The notes beneath the pieces were generated by a model that worked only from the letters and a program-made list of their open reading frames with translations, was not told where the DNA came from and did not search any database. From positions 124,001 through 188,000 of the forward strand of contig NZ_CAJRAF010000001.1 in the NCBI RefSeq assembly GCF_907164905.1: a DNA stretch of 64,000 nt. The letters are read 5' to 3'. Source of the stretch: Dyadobacter sp. CECT 9275. GTDB lineage: Bacteria > Bacteroidota > Bacteroidia > Cytophagales > Spirosomataceae. This document shows positions 17,869-27,000 of this stretch, piece by piece. Both the position numbers and the translations under genes were made by a program. How positions within the stretch are numbered: the first letter of the stretch is position 1; every line of letters begins with the position of its first letter.

Positions 17869-18003
17869 AAACATATCATCAATTTCATCAGGGTCATATG
17901 GCTTCCGGGCGTCTTGGATGATATGTTTTTGCAAGTAGTGTTGTAATAAGGTTGAATACATAGTATCCCAGAAGCCCGGTTCTCCAAGAATCGGGCTTTT
18001 TTT
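17869..18003 (+). ncRNA. Candidate small RNA with its own terminator
   Basis: A plus-strand terminator (17973-18003) ends no visible plus-strand gene. Upstream of it, AAACATATCATC at 17869-17880 pairs perfectly with GATGATATGTTT at 17917-17928, a 12-bp stem closing a 36-base GC-richer loop. A stem-linker-terminator layout of about 135 bases suggests a small RNA. The start is not defined: TACCTTTA at 17844-17851 resembles a −7 box, but the nearest TTTG is only 11 bases upstream. The opposite strand has a 75-codon frame (18024-17797) that crosses the hairpin; it has no recognisable domain and is not called. Confidence 0.35.
17973..18003 (+). terminator. Strong rho-independent terminator with no upstream ORF
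   Basis: AGCCCG-g-TTCT pairs with AGAA-t-CGGGCT (arms about 17973-17983 and 17987-17997), followed by T7. Strong and correctly oriented for the plus strand, but the nearest upstream coding gene is on the minus strand. It either ends a small RNA or insulates the histidine genes. Confidence 0.75.
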
Positions 18004-18090
18004 ATTTCGGTACCTGCTACTCACATTTGAAAAAATAGAAACAGGGCTGAGTGTTGTTAGAAAAGTGAATGTTTTCCAACTATCTGAAAA

Positions 18091-18678
18091 ATGAAAACCG
18101 TAATAATTAAGTATAATGCGGGAAATGTGCAGTCGGTTATGTATGCTTTAGACCGGCTGGGCGCAGATTATCTGTACACCGACGATGAATCGGAGATCCG
18201 GTCTGCGGATAAGGTTATTTTCCCCGGTGTGGGTGAGGCGAGCACTACTATGGCTTACCTGCGGGAGAAAAAGCTTGATTTGCTGATACCTTCCCTGAAA
18301 CAGCCCGTTTTCGGTACCTGTGTGGGGATGCAGCTGATGTGCAGGTATTCAGAGGAAAATGATACCACCTGTATGGGGATTTTCGATGTGGATGTGAAGC
18401 GCTTTCCTGTTATTCCGGGTGTAAAAGTGCCGCACATGGGTTGGAATAATATTACCGGATATCAAACGGAACTCACGGAAAGTCTGCCTGATAATGCTTA
18501 CGTTTACTTTGTTCACAGTTATGCTGCGCCTGTCTGTGCTGAGACCGTTGCCGTCTGTGATTATATCCATCCTTTCAGCGCTATGCTGAAAAAGGATAAT
18601 TTTTATGCAGCGCAGTTTCACTGCGAGATCAGCGGAGCAGCGGGACAAAAGATCATTGAGAATTTTTTGAATATATAA
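18091..18678 (+). CDS. hisH: Imidazole glycerol phosphate synthase, glutaminase subunit
   Basis: 195 residues. Class I glutamine amidotransferase that releases ammonia from glutamine and passes it to HisF, which makes IGP and AICAR in histidine synthesis. The nucleophile is Cys in 'FGTCVGMQLMC' near residue 76; His and Glu are in 'QFHCEISG' near 176-178. The family normally has Pro between that His and Glu (QFHPEKSG); here it is Cys. The N-terminal 'YNAGNVQSVMYALDRLG' is typical. It is the first gene of hisH-hisA-hisF-hisIE, 30 bases before hisA. The earlier pathway genes (hisG, D, C, B) are not in this window. Confidence 0.95.
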   Translation: MKTVIIKYNAGNVQSVMYALDRLGADYLYTDDESEIRSADKVIFPGVGEASTTMAYLREKKLDLLIPSLKQPVFGTCVGMQLMCRYSEENDTTCMGIFDVDVKRFPVIPGVKVPHMGWNNITGYQTELTESLPDNAYVYFVHSYAAPVCAETVAVCDYIHPFSAMLKKDNFYAAQFHCEISGAAGQKIIENFLNI

Positions 18679-18708
18679 TCAGCCTGGCTGATCGTAAAAC
18701 CATTAATT

Positions 18709-19434
18709 ATGATTGAAATTATTCCAGCAATAGACATGATCGACGGGAAGTGCGTGCGGCTGACCCAGGGCGATTATGGAAAAAAAACTATATATAACGA
18801 AAATCCGCTGGAAGTGGCCCTGGAATTTGAGGACGCAGGTTTGAAGCGTCTGCATCTGGTGGACCTGGACGGAGCCAAAGCCAAGAAAGTCGTTAACTGG
18901 AAAGTACTGGACAAGATAGCTTCCCGCACCTCCCTGATGATTGATTTTGGCGGCGGGGTGCAGTCGGACGACGACATCCGGATCGTATTTGAAAGCGGGG
19001 CAAAACAGGTCACCGGCGGAAGTATTGCCGTTAAGAATCCCGCCCTGTTTGAGCGCTGGCTGGCCGAGTACGGAGGTGATAAGATTATCCTGGGAGCGGA
19101 TGCAAAAAATGAAAAAGTGGCAGTGAGCGGATGGGAGGAAGGTACGCAGCTTTGGGTCTACGATTTTATTGAAAAATATGTGGAGAAGGGAATCCGGTAT
19201 ACCATCAGTACCGACGTAGCCAAAGATGGACTGCTGCAGGGGCCATCTTTTGATCTTTATAAGAATATCCAGGATAAATGTCCTGATCTCAAAATCATTG
19301 CCAGCGGCGGGGTGAGCAGAATGGAAGATGTTGAACTGCTGGCCGAAATGAACATCTACGGAGTTATCATCGGGAAGGCCATTTACGAAAACCGGATAAA
19401 ACTTGCCGATTTACAGCGTTTCATCGTTTCTTAA
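18709..19434 (+). CDS. hisA: ProFAR isomerase
   Basis: 241 residues, a (beta/alpha)8 barrel of normal family length. '[20 protein letters not shown]' at the N-terminus carries the catalytic Asp (…AID…). The phosphate-binding loops are '[13 protein letters not shown]' near 80 and '[12 protein letters not shown]' near 200, with '[14 protein letters not shown]' providing the second Asp. It converts ProFAR to PRFAR (an Amadori rearrangement), the substrate of HisF/HisH. hisF begins two bases after its stop, so the two are tightly coupled. Confidence 0.96.
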   Translation: MIEIIPAIDMIDGKCVRLTQGDYGKKTIYNENPLEVALEFEDAGLKRLHLVDLDGAKAKKVVNWKVLDKIASRTSLMIDFGGGVQSDDDIRIVFESGAKQVTGGSIAVKNPALFERWLAEYGGDKIILGADAKNEKVAVSGWEEGTQLWVYDFIEKYVEKGIRYTISTDVAKDGLLQGPSFDLYKNIQDKCPDLKIIASGGVSRMEDVELLAEMNIYGVIIGKAIYENRIKLADLQRFIVS

Positions 19435-19436
19435 TT

Positions 19437-20213
19437 ATGCTCACAAAAAGAATTATCCCTTGCCTGGACGTTAAGGATGGCCGCACCGTAAAAGGTATCA
19501 ACTTCGTCAATCTGCGTGATGCCGGCGATGCAGTAGAACTCGGTGCGTTATATGCCGAGCAAGGTGCCGACGAACTGGTTTATCTGGACATAACGGCAAC
19601 GGTGGAGGGGCGATCTACTTTCATTGAACTGGTAAAAAAGGTAGCGCAAACCATCAATATCCCTTTTACGGTAGGAGGGGGGATATCTTCTGTTGAGGAT
19701 GTTTCGGCTTTGCTGCATGCCGGAGCTGATAAGGTTTCCATTAACTCGTCTGCCGTCAGAAATCCTGATCTGATCAATGAGCTGTCACTCGAATTTGGCA
19801 GCCAATGTATTGTGGTTGCCATTGATACCAGGTATATTGAGACCGACGGCGGTGTCTGGGATCATATTGTTCATACGCACGGAGGCCGGAAGCCCACTGC
19901 ATTACGGTCTGTTCCGTGGGCAAAAGAAGTGGAAGAGCGTGGAGCAGGTGAAATATTACTGACATCCATGGATACGGACGGTACTAAAAATGGCTTTGCA
20001 CTCGAACTTACAGCGACCATTTCAGGAAACGCAGGTATTCCGGTGATTGCTTCGGGAGGAGCAGGGAGTATGGCACATTTTTATGATGTTTTTACCGAAG
20101 GAAAAGCGGATGCGGGCCTGGCGGCAAGTATTTTCCATTTCCGGGAAATTGATATACCTGATTTAAAACAATACCTGGCTGATAAAAACCTGCCCATGAG
20201 GATGACCAGGTAG
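19437..20213 (+). CDS. hisF: Imidazole glycerol phosphate synthase, cyclase subunit
   Basis: 258 residues, normal length. Catalytic Asp residues lie in '[19 protein letters not shown]' (Asp near 11) and '[13 protein letters not shown]' (near 180). The phosphate-binding loops '[12 protein letters not shown]' near 80 and '[15 protein letters not shown]' near 205 are intact. It forms a heterodimer with HisH, whose ammonia it adds to PRFAR to give IGP and AICAR. Its start follows the hisA stop directly. Confidence 0.96.
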   Translation: MLTKRIIPCLDVKDGRTVKGINFVNLRDAGDAVELGALYAEQGADELVYLDITATVEGRSTFIELVKKVAQTINIPFTVGGGISSVEDVSALLHAGADKVSINSSAVRNPDLINELSLEFGSQCIVVAIDTRYIETDGGVWDHIVHTHGGRKPTALRSVPWAKEVEERGAGEILLTSMDTDGTKNGFALELTATISGNAGIPVIASGGAGSMAHFYDVFTEGKADAGLAASIFHFREIDIPDLKQYLADKNLPMRMTR

Positions 20214-20227
20214 ACGGAAGTGCCGGA

Positions 20228-20262
20228 AAAAGTGTCCGGAAGGATGTTGAACACTTTTGACC
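20228..20262 (+). terminator. Possible weak terminator or attenuator between hisF and hisIE
   Basis: AAAAGTGT (20228-20235) and ACACTTTT (20251-20258) form a perfect 8-bp stem with a 15-base loop. The following sequence is T-rich but broken (gaccttttatttt), so termination may be partial. It lies in the 128-base gap before hisIE, the only sizeable gap in the cluster. Confidence 0.35.
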
Positions 20263-20341
20263 TTTTATTTTACATCAAACAGTTTCTGGTCCGATTCTAA
20301 ACCAGATTTTATATATTTCACTGAAATATTTTACAGAATTA

Positions 20342-20971
20342 ATGAGCAAAACACTTTCAACTATTGATTTTTCGAAATCCGCGGATGGTCTGGTACCGGT
20401 TGTTATCCAGGATTCCGTGTCTGAAAAAGTCCTGATGTTAGGTTATATGAACCAGGAGGCCCTGGAAAAAACCGAAAAGGAGGGGACGGTTACGTTTTTC
20501 AGCAGAAGCAAGCAGCGCCTTTGGACAAAGGGGGAAACTTCCGGCAACTTTTTGTTCGTGAAAGAGATCCTGGTGGATTGCGATGGAGATACTGTTTTGA
20601 TAAAAGCGGTTCCGGCGGGGCCTACCTGCCACACCGGGGATGATACCTGTTTTGGGGAAAAAATTGGTCAGGATGATTTGAGAGGACAAGCGGCGTTTCT
20701 GAATTATCTTCAGAAAGATGTGATCCGGAACAGAAAATTAAACCCTTCCTCAGAATCCTACACCAGCAGCCTTTTCAACAAAGGGATTAATAAAATTGCT
20801 CAGAAGGTGGGGGAGGAAGCAGTGGAAGTGGTGATTGAAGCAAAAGACGATAATGACGACCTCTTCAAAAATGAAGTTTCTGATTTGCTTTTCCATCTTC
20901 TGGTGCTGCTGGAACAAAAAAACATTGACTTAGATGACGTAATTAGCGTACTTCGTAGCAGACACTCATAA
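20342..20971 (+). CDS. hisIE: Bifunctional PR-AMP cyclohydrolase / PR-ATP pyrophosphatase
   Basis: 209 residues, a HisI-HisE fusion. Residues 1-115 are HisI: 'VLMLGYMNQEAL', 'FFSRSKQRLWTKGETSGN' and the metal site 'VDCDGDTVL...GPTCHTGDDTCF' with its Cys residues. Residues 120-209 are HisE, an all-alpha NTP pyrophosphohydrolase: 'GINKIAQKVGEEAVEVVIEAK' and 'NEVSDLLFHLLVLL' supply the acidic Mg-binding residues. It carries out the second and third steps of histidine synthesis. Last gene of the local his cluster. Confidence 0.95.
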   Translation: MSKTLSTIDFSKSADGLVPVVIQDSVSEKVLMLGYMNQEALEKTEKEGTVTFFSRSKQRLWTKGETSGNFLFVKEILVDCDGDTVLIKAVPAGPTCHTGDDTCFGEKIGQDDLRGQAAFLNYLQKDVIRNRKLNPSSESYTSSLFNKGINKIAQKVGEEAVEVVIEAKDDNDDLFKNEVSDLLFHLLVLLEQKNIDLDDVISVLRSRHS

Positions 20972-20983
20972 AATCAATCACTT

Positions 20984-21320
20984 ATGAAACTAATCATACG
21001 GCTTCTGATCAGTACACTTGCAATTCTGGGTGGCCGCTCACATCATACCCGGCGTATTTGTAAAAGATATTACAACGGCTATTGTGGTGGCCATTGTGCT
21101 TGGTATCCTCAATACTTTTTTGAAGCCGGTGCTTCAGATTCTTGCATTGCCCATCACAATCCTCACACTGGGCCTGTTTTATTTTGTAGTCAATGTGCTG
21201 ATCATTTACCTGGCCAGTTACCTCGTGTCCGGATTTGCAGTCGATGATTTTATTGCAGCGTTGTTTTTTGGGCTGGTTGTATCGGTTGTGTCGGCCGTCT
21301 TGGGTATGTTTTTGGATTAG
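20984..21320 (+). pseudogene. Phage_holin_4_2-type small membrane protein, one-base frameshift
   Basis: The ATG at 20984 starts 'MKLIIRLLISTLAIL', the usual N-terminus of this family, but after the GGG at 21028-21030 the frame changes. The rest of the protein ('VAAHIIPGVFVKDITTAIVV...' to the stop at 21320) continues in the next frame. Removing one G from the GGG would join the two parts into an intact protein of about 111 residues with four membrane helices. So it is a real sequence error, a fresh frameshift mutation, or, less likely, recoding. No canonical slippery site is visible. A separate start at the TTG codon at 21018 would lose the first helix. The family is usually annotated as phage holin, but its chromosomal members are probably envelope proteins. 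Confidence 0.75.
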
Positions 21321-21380
21321 TAAAATTGGCCTTGTTTCGTAACAAGGTAATGCCAATGCTCATCAACTAAAAATTCACCT

Positions 21381-21728
21381 ATGCTGAATCAACTGGAGGA
21401 GATTAAGGACACGCTTTTCAAGTATTTTGAAACCCGGATCGATTTATTCAAAATTGAAACCAGGAGCAAGATTGAGCAGGCAGTCGTTTCTGCTGTTTAT
21501 GCAGCATTGGTACTGAGTATTGTGCTTGTTATAGTGATACTGCTTGTAATATTACTTGGGACTTTTTTAAATAAATGGCTACAAAGTGATTATCTTGGCT
21601 ACGTTATCCTGTTGGGCGTATTTATCGTCAAATTGGTGCTCTGGCTGGTACTGAAGGACAAATGGATGCAGATGCTGCGGAATCTTATTGTCAGGTTTTC
21701 ACAAATAAAGGAAGACAAACAGGCCTAA
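21381..21728 (+). CDS. Holin-X/DUF1469-like small membrane protein
   Basis: 115 residues: an amphipathic N-terminal helix (about 1-35, 'LFKYFETRIDLFKIETRSKIEQ'), two membrane helices (about 37-62 and 72-92) and a basic tail. This matches the phage holin superfamily III / DUF1469 layout. Such proteins are common in chromosomal operons of Bacteroidota with other small membrane proteins, and no lysis genes are near. It is probably an inner-membrane envelope protein of unknown function, 60 bases after the frameshifted holin-like gene and 90 before the next small membrane protein. Confidence 0.7.
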   Translation: MLNQLEEIKDTLFKYFETRIDLFKIETRSKIEQAVVSAVYAALVLSIVLVIVILLVILLGTFLNKWLQSDYLGYVILLGVFIVKLVLWLVLKDKWMQMLRNLIVRFSQIKEDKQA

Positions 21729-21819
21729 AAAATATAGCAAACCGGTAATTTTGAGCTCGAATTGCTATTTTTGAGTTCCATTCGGTTAATCTAAATATTC
21801 ACTTCAACACGGTATTGAA

Positions 21820-22233
21820 ATGAGTTCATCAGCAGATTTTACTTCAAAGATATCAGTCAGGCCGTTTTCTTCTGATACTGATGAGGAAAAGGAAGATCTT
21901 AAAAAGGAGGCAGAGTTATATCGCGACAGGCTGGAACTTCAATGGGACGGCCTCAAGGCGAATGCAACCGAATATGGAAAACAAGCCCTGATCATTGGCG
22001 GTGTCATTGCAACTACTTACGTGGTGATGAACGCGATACTTCCGGGAAGTAAAAAGGACAAGAAGAAAAAAGAAGAAGAACCATCAGTGCCACGGAATCA
22101 TAAACAAAGCGCTTTCCAGATCGGGCCGGCTGTGCAGAGTTTAGCGTGGACATTGGCCGTTAGCTGGGCACGCCAAAAGCTAAAGAATTATATTGCGGAT
22201 GACCGAGAACCGGATGAAAACAGAGAATCATAA
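21820..22233 (+). CDS. Small single-pass membrane protein, unknown
   Basis: 137 residues. A charged N-terminal region with coiled-coil character at 22-55 ('EEKEDLKKEAELYRDRLELQW') is followed by one membrane helix at 58-76, a Lys/Glu-rich linker ('KKDKKKKEEE') and a second weakly hydrophobic stretch near 108-125. I do not recognise a family. It follows two holin-like genes on the same strand and its 3' end overlaps the GGGPS gene by about 20 bases, so it is probably translated from the same message as its neighbours. Confidence 0.65.
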   Translation: MSSSADFTSKISVRPFSSDTDEEKEDLKKEAELYRDRLELQWDGLKANATEYGKQALIIGGVIATTYVVMNAILPGSKKDKKKKEEEPSVPRNHKQSAFQIGPAVQSLAWTLAVSWARQKLKNYIADDREPDENRES

Positions 22234-23005
22234 AATAGCCGACCTCCTGCGGACCAGGAGGAATGAAAAAAGGAAATCTTTTGCGGTTCTTTTGGATCCA
22301 GACAAGGTAGATTTTGTAACTTTTCCTGTTTTTTTGGAGTTCGCTGAGAAGCAAGGGGTCGACTTCTTTTTGGTAGGAGGAAGCCTGATCACAAATTATG
22401 CAATTGACCAGCTCATTTCTGCTATTCACCAATATACCAGCATTCCGGCCATCCTGTTTCCGGGAAACGGGCTTCATATTCATCCTTCGGCAGACGCCAT
22501 TTTGTTTCTTTCGCTCATTTCAGGCCGAAACCCCGAATTGCTGATCGGGCAGCATGTGATAGCAGCTCCTTTGTTGCGTAAAAGCGGAATGGAAGTGTTG
22601 CCAACCGGATACATGATTATCGAAAGCGGCAGGCTCACCACCGTCTCCTACATCAGCAATACCACACCAATGCCAAGGGACAAGCCTATGATTGCTGCAT
22701 GTACAGCCATGGCGGGAGAGCTGCTGGGGCTGAGAAATATTTTTCTGGATGCAGGTAGCGGTGCATTGTATCCGGTACCGGCCGATATCATCAGCGCAGT
22801 CAGCAAGGCAGTGGAAGTACCGATAATAGTGGGAGGAGGGATTAATTCCTATGAAAAAGCATATTCAGCCCTGGAAGCGGGCGCCGATGTGGTGGTGGTA
22901 GGTAACGGCATTGAAGAAAATCCGGAAATTCTGCCAGAGATATCCGCTTGTGTAAAAGCATTTAATGATCATCCTGAAAAGGTTTATTGGAAAAATGACC
23001 AATAA
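22214..23005 (+). CDS. Geranylgeranylglyceryl/heptaprenylglyceryl phosphate synthase
   Basis: The open frame extends to a TTG at 22193, but the ATG at 22214 (M-K-T-E-N-H) is preferred; about 263 residues. It is a PcrB/GGGPS TIM barrel: 'FAVLLDPDKVDF' near 25 binds glycerol-1-phosphate; 'VGGSLIT', 'PTGYMIIESG' near 135 and 'VGGGINSYEKA...VVVGNGIEENPE' at the C-terminal end bind phosphate. The enzyme joins glycerol-1-phosphate to a long prenyl diphosphate by an ether bond. It is best known from archaea, but a bacterial clade is present in Bacteroidota. No glycerol-1-phosphate dehydrogenase gene is nearby. Lipid product unknown. Confidence 0.85.
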   Translation: MKTENHKIADLLRTRRNEKRKSFAVLLDPDKVDFVTFPVFLEFAEKQGVDFFLVGGSLITNYAIDQLISAIHQYTSIPAILFPGNGLHIHPSADAILFLSLISGRNPELLIGQHVIAAPLLRKSGMEVLPTGYMIIESGRLTTVSYISNTTPMPRDKPMIAACTAMAGELLGLRNIFLDAGSGALYPVPADIISAVSKAVEVPIIVGGGINSYEKAYSALEAGADVVVVGNGIEENPEILPEISACVKAFNDHPEKVYWKNDQ

Positions 23006-23079
23006 AATTGGATTTAACCCAGTGTGTTAATTACTTTCTAAGGAAATTTTAAGTTCTTAGAAAAATACAATCCAAAAAG

Positions 23080-23112
23080 TTGGGAATATTCAAACTAATC
23101 ATATTACCTTTG
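23080..23112 (+). promoter_or_regulatory. Bacteroidota-type promoter of the small lipoprotein gene
   Basis: TTG at 23080-23082 and TACCTTTG at 23105-23112, 22 bases apart, match the TTG-N(17-23)-TAnnTTTG consensus. Transcription should begin near 23119, which excludes the ATG at 23115 and supports the start at 23139. Confidence 0.7.
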
Positions 23113-23138
23113 CAATGAACCTTAATTACACCCAAGAA

Positions 23139-23318
23139 ATGAAAAAAATATTTGCACTTGCGTTTGTTGCCGGGATGGTAGCTTTCGCTTCTTGTACTAG
23201 CAAACCTGCTGAAGAATCTGCTGATTCAACTGCTGTAACTGTTGAAACTCCTGCTGTTGATTCAGTAGCTGTTGACACTGTTGCTGCTGATACAGCTGCT
23301 GCTGACACAGTGAAATAA
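23139..23318 (+). CDS. Very small lipoprotein with Val/Asp/Thr/Ala repeats
   Basis: 59 residues. A lipoprotein signal (MKKIFALAFVAGMVAFASC) has the lipid-bearing Cys at 19. The mature part is about 40 residues of near-repeats rich in Val, Asp, Thr and Ala ('VDSVAVDTVAADTAAADTVK'), acidic and probably disordered. The upstream ATG at 23115 is in frame but lies at the expected transcription start, so 23139 was chosen. It has a good promoter and a strong terminator of its own, so it is a monocistronic and possibly abundant envelope peptide. Function unknown; similar small acidic lipoproteins are frequent in Cytophagales. Confidence 0.7.
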   Translation: MKKIFALAFVAGMVAFASCTSKPAEESADSTAVTVETPAVDSVAVDTVAADTAAADTVK

Positions 23319-23344
23319 TCACTGACTCAGGTCAAAATGCTTGG

Positions 23345-23376
23345 AAAGCCCTATTTTTATAGGGCTTTCTTTTTTT
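23345..23376 (+). terminator. Terminator of the small lipoprotein gene
   Basis: AAAGCCCTA and TAGGGCTTT form a perfect 9-bp stem (23345-23353, 23360-23368), followed by c and T7. It shows that the following gene cannot start upstream of about 23377. Confidence 0.9.
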
Positions 23377-23384
23377 ATTCGGAT

Positions 23385-24002
23385 ATGAAAAAAACGATTG
23401 ACTTACAGGAGTATGTTCCTGAACTTGCCGCAGACTATTGCAAACGGTTGTATACATCTGCCCAATTTGATTTTTTTCTGTCAAGGCCACGGCGTACCCG
23501 TCTGGGTGATTTCACCGTAAGGCCTGGCTTTACACCAAGAATTACCGTTAACGCCAATCTCAACCCCTATAATTTCCTGATTACCTATCTGCACGAAGTT
23601 GCCCATTATATGGTTTACCGTAAGTACAATGGAAGGGTAAGAAGGAAAATTGCACCACACGGAGCCGAATGGAAAGAGGAGTTCAGAACATTACTGTTGC
23701 CTGTTCTGACCACGGAAATTTTCCCCGAGGATATATTATTACCGCTCCGGAAATATGCACAAAACCCCAAGGCTTCTACCGGCGGGGATATACCACTTTA
23801 CAGCGCAGTCAAAAGATACGATGATACGTCGGGGCAGACTAAAAAAACTGAACTTATTCATCTCACAGAAGGCGCGGACTTCGTTTTTCAAAATAGAATA
23901 TTTGTCAGAGGCTCTGTCCGCAGAACCCGGGTGCTTTGTGTAGACAAAGCATCGCAACGTCGATATACCATCCCTGCCCATGCACTGGTTGAAGCATGCT
24001 GA
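23385..24002 (+). CDS. SprT-like zinc metalloprotease-fold protein
   Basis: About 205 residues from the ATG at 23385; the frame is open to 23337, but that would lie inside the lipoprotein terminator. 'YLHEVAHYMVYRKY' near residue 69 is an HExxH zinc site, followed by 'APHGAEWKEEF', where the second His of SprT-like proteins binds metal. The C-terminal region holds a beta-strand domain without the Cys4 zinc ribbon of SPRTN/SprT. Relatives include the DNA-protein crosslink protease Spartan; bacterial SprT proteins are poorly characterised. It overlaps the start of porU by about 23 bases, so the two are translationally linked although their roles seem unrelated. Confidence 0.8.
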   Translation: MKKTIDLQEYVPELAADYCKRLYTSAQFDFFLSRPRRTRLGDFTVRPGFTPRITVNANLNPYNFLITYLHEVAHYMVYRKYNGRVRRKIAPHGAEWKEEFRTLLLPVLTTEIFPEDILLPLRKYAQNPKASTGGDIPLYSAVKRYDDTSGQTKKTELIHLTEGADFVFQNRIFVRGSVRRTRVLCVDKASQRRYTIPAHALVEAC

Positions 24003-27000
24003 TTTTAAGAATTATTTTGCCCTTTGCCTGATACTGTGCTGCGGCCTGCTGCAGGTACAAAAGGTATATGCACAGGAAAGCGCTGTTCTGGCAAAAGACA
24101 AATGGGTGAAAATAGGTATAACAGAAACCGGCGTGTATAAGCTGGATATTTCCCTGCTCCGCAGGATGGGTATCTCCGGAGGAAAAATAGCGGCTTCGGG
24201 CATCCGTATCTTTGGAAATGGCGGAGCAATGCTCCCTCAAAGCAACAGTACTCCCCGAACTGCCGGACTTACCGAAAATGCTGTCTGGATCGAAGGTGGA
24301 GACGACGGTACTTTTGATGAAACCGATGCTGTTTATTTTTATGGTGAAGGCCCGCATGTTATTGTGCCAGATACGGTCAACGTCGAATTGCATCACCAGA
24401 TCAATTGTTATTCGGATACCAGTTACTATTTCTTGACTTACGGAGATACGCCCGGGTTGCGGATTGGAGCAGCGGAAACGGTTTCATCAACCGGGCAGGT
24501 TGTCGACAGCTTTGACGACTATTGGTACCATGAGGAGGAAACTTATAATTTACTTCGCTCCGGGCGGGTCTGGTTTGGAGAATACCTGGGTACTTCGGCG
24601 CTGAACTTTCCTGTGAATATCAGCGGAGTTTTACCATCATCAACCGTTAAATTTTTTGCTTCGGGTATCGGAGCTGCGCAGGTTGCGACCCGGTTCTCGT
24701 GGCTATTCAACGGGCAGCAGATAGGGGAAGGGGCTGTGGGTACCGTAACTTCTCAGCTTGCAGACCAGTATGCTTTGCGGGCACAACGTACCACCGGCTC
24801 CTTTTCGGCAGTGCTTCCGGCTTCATTACCTGCGGCTTTTACAGCTGGAGTGTCCTATATCCGAAACGGGCAGAGCTCCGCCCAGGCGTACCTGGACTAT
24901 TTGGCTTTACAAATCAAAAGAGAACTAAGGCCGTATGACAATCAGCAGATATACAGGTTTTTGTCGGCAGAAGCTTCGCTTGCAACCTTTCGGATTAAAA
25001 ATATCAGCGCTTCCTGGAAACTGTGGGACATCAGTAATTCTGCAAGGCCGGCACAACTGGTAAATAACGAAAACGGGACCAAAGACATTACCTTAGCCAG
25101 CAAACGCAGGTTTAGGCAGTGGATAGGTTTTACGTTCTCCCAAGCACTGACTCCAGCTTCGTGGACTTTAACGGGCAACCAGGGTATTCACCAAGATACG
25201 GAGGAAATTGACCTGCTAATGGTTACCGCACCTGCCTTTATTACCGAGGCGGAGAGGCTTGCCGCGTTTCGGAGAGATCATGACGGGCTCAAGGTGAAGG
25301 TTGTTACCACTTATCAGGTTTATAACGAGTATGCTTCAGGAAAACCGGATCTGACGGCGATCAGGGATTTTGCCAGACATATTTATAAGATGGGCAGAGG
25401 AAAGCTCAGGTATCTGCTGCTGTTTGGTGACGCTACCTATGATTACCGTAACAAATTACAGAATCAGACAGCCGACCAGAGAAAATCCTGGGTACCAGTT
25501 TACGAAAGCCGTGAATCACTCAACCCCGTTTATACGTATTCGTCCGATGACTATTACGGTTTTCTGGATGATGCCGAGGGGGAATGGATAGAGTCGGCTG
25601 CGGGAGATCATCAGCTTGATATAGGTATCGGGCGTTTGCCTGTGAAAAATTTGACAGAGGCCAGAACAGTGGTGAACAAATTGATACATTACGCATCAGC
25701 TGAAGCCCGGAAGAGCTGGAAAAATACGGTTCGATTTGTAGCAGATGATGGTGACGGCAATGTACATCAGCAGCATGCCGACCAGTTGGCACAGTTGATT
25801 GGGGACAGGTTTCTTGCCAAAAGGATATTTCTGGATGAATTTCCGCAGGTGACTACCAGTCAGGGACAGAAGTCGGCAGAGGTAAATGCTCAGATAAAAA
25901 AAACGATTAATAACGGGAGCCTGATACTCAACTATACGGGCCATGGAGGAGTGAACGGCTGGGCAGAAGAACAGATATTGACGCTGGCCGACATGCTATC
26001 GGTACATGGGTATGACAATATGCCGCTGCTGGTGACGGCCACCTGTGATTTTGGCCGTTATGATGACATGGGGCAGGTATCCGGTGCAGAACTGATGGTA
26101 TTAAGTCCCAAAGGTGCTGCGATTGGTGCATTGAGCACCACCAGACCGGTTTATTCCAGTACCAATTACACATTAAACAAAGCCTTGTATGAATCGCTGA
26201 GGATAAAAATGCAGGGCCAGCGAATGGGGAATGTGGTAAAATCTACCAAAAACAATGCTTTGGTAGGGAGCCTGAACCGGAATTTTACCTTTTTGGGAGA
26301 CCCCTCTATGTTACTTACAGAAAATGAAAGATATATTAACTGGAGTATGGAGCCGGATACCTTGCTCGCGCTCCGAAAGGTAAAGCTGAAAGGAGGGATA
26401 TTTTATACCAAAGACAGCCTGCCCGACAGCGATTTTAATGGTACAGCCAACATAGCCATTTACGACAAGCCCGTAAGTTTTCAGACACTTGGAAACGAAG
26501 GATCCAGGCAAAGTTACTCGGAATTCAGGAACAAACTGTTTGAAGGTGTGGTGACAGTTGTCAACGGTAGCTTTGTCTGCGAGTTTGTCGTTCCGAAAGA
26601 TATTAATTATCAGTTTGGTGTGGGTCGTGCCAGTATCTATGCTTCCAACATAAAAGGGACGGCGGATGTTTCCGATCAGTTGGATCTTATCATTGGTGGA
26701 AGTGATCAGATGGCGGTGGATGAAAAGCCGCCGGTGATATCGGCTTACCTGAATGACCCCTCTTTTCGTGACGGAGATCAGGTACCGGCTTCTTCCGACC
26801 TGATGATAAAATTGAGCGATGAAAACGGTATCAATGTTTCGGCTTCAGGTGTCGGGCACAATATTACGGCAGTAATAAACGATACACTGGAAATTAATCT
26901 GAATGATTATTATTCATCTGAACTGGATGATTTTACCAAGGGAACCATCTATTATCCTTTCGAAAATCTGAAACCTGGGAAATATACCGTTCGCATAAAA

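Noticed and set aside
17797..18024. 75-codon minus-strand frame in the spacer before hisH
   Set aside because: It runs through the strong terminator hairpin, matches no family that I recognise, and its spacer position is better explained by a non-coding element.
20984..22233. Prophage remnant suggested by holin-like genes
   Set aside because: No integrase, capsid, tail or lysis genes nearby; these families are common in chromosomal operons of Bacteroidota.
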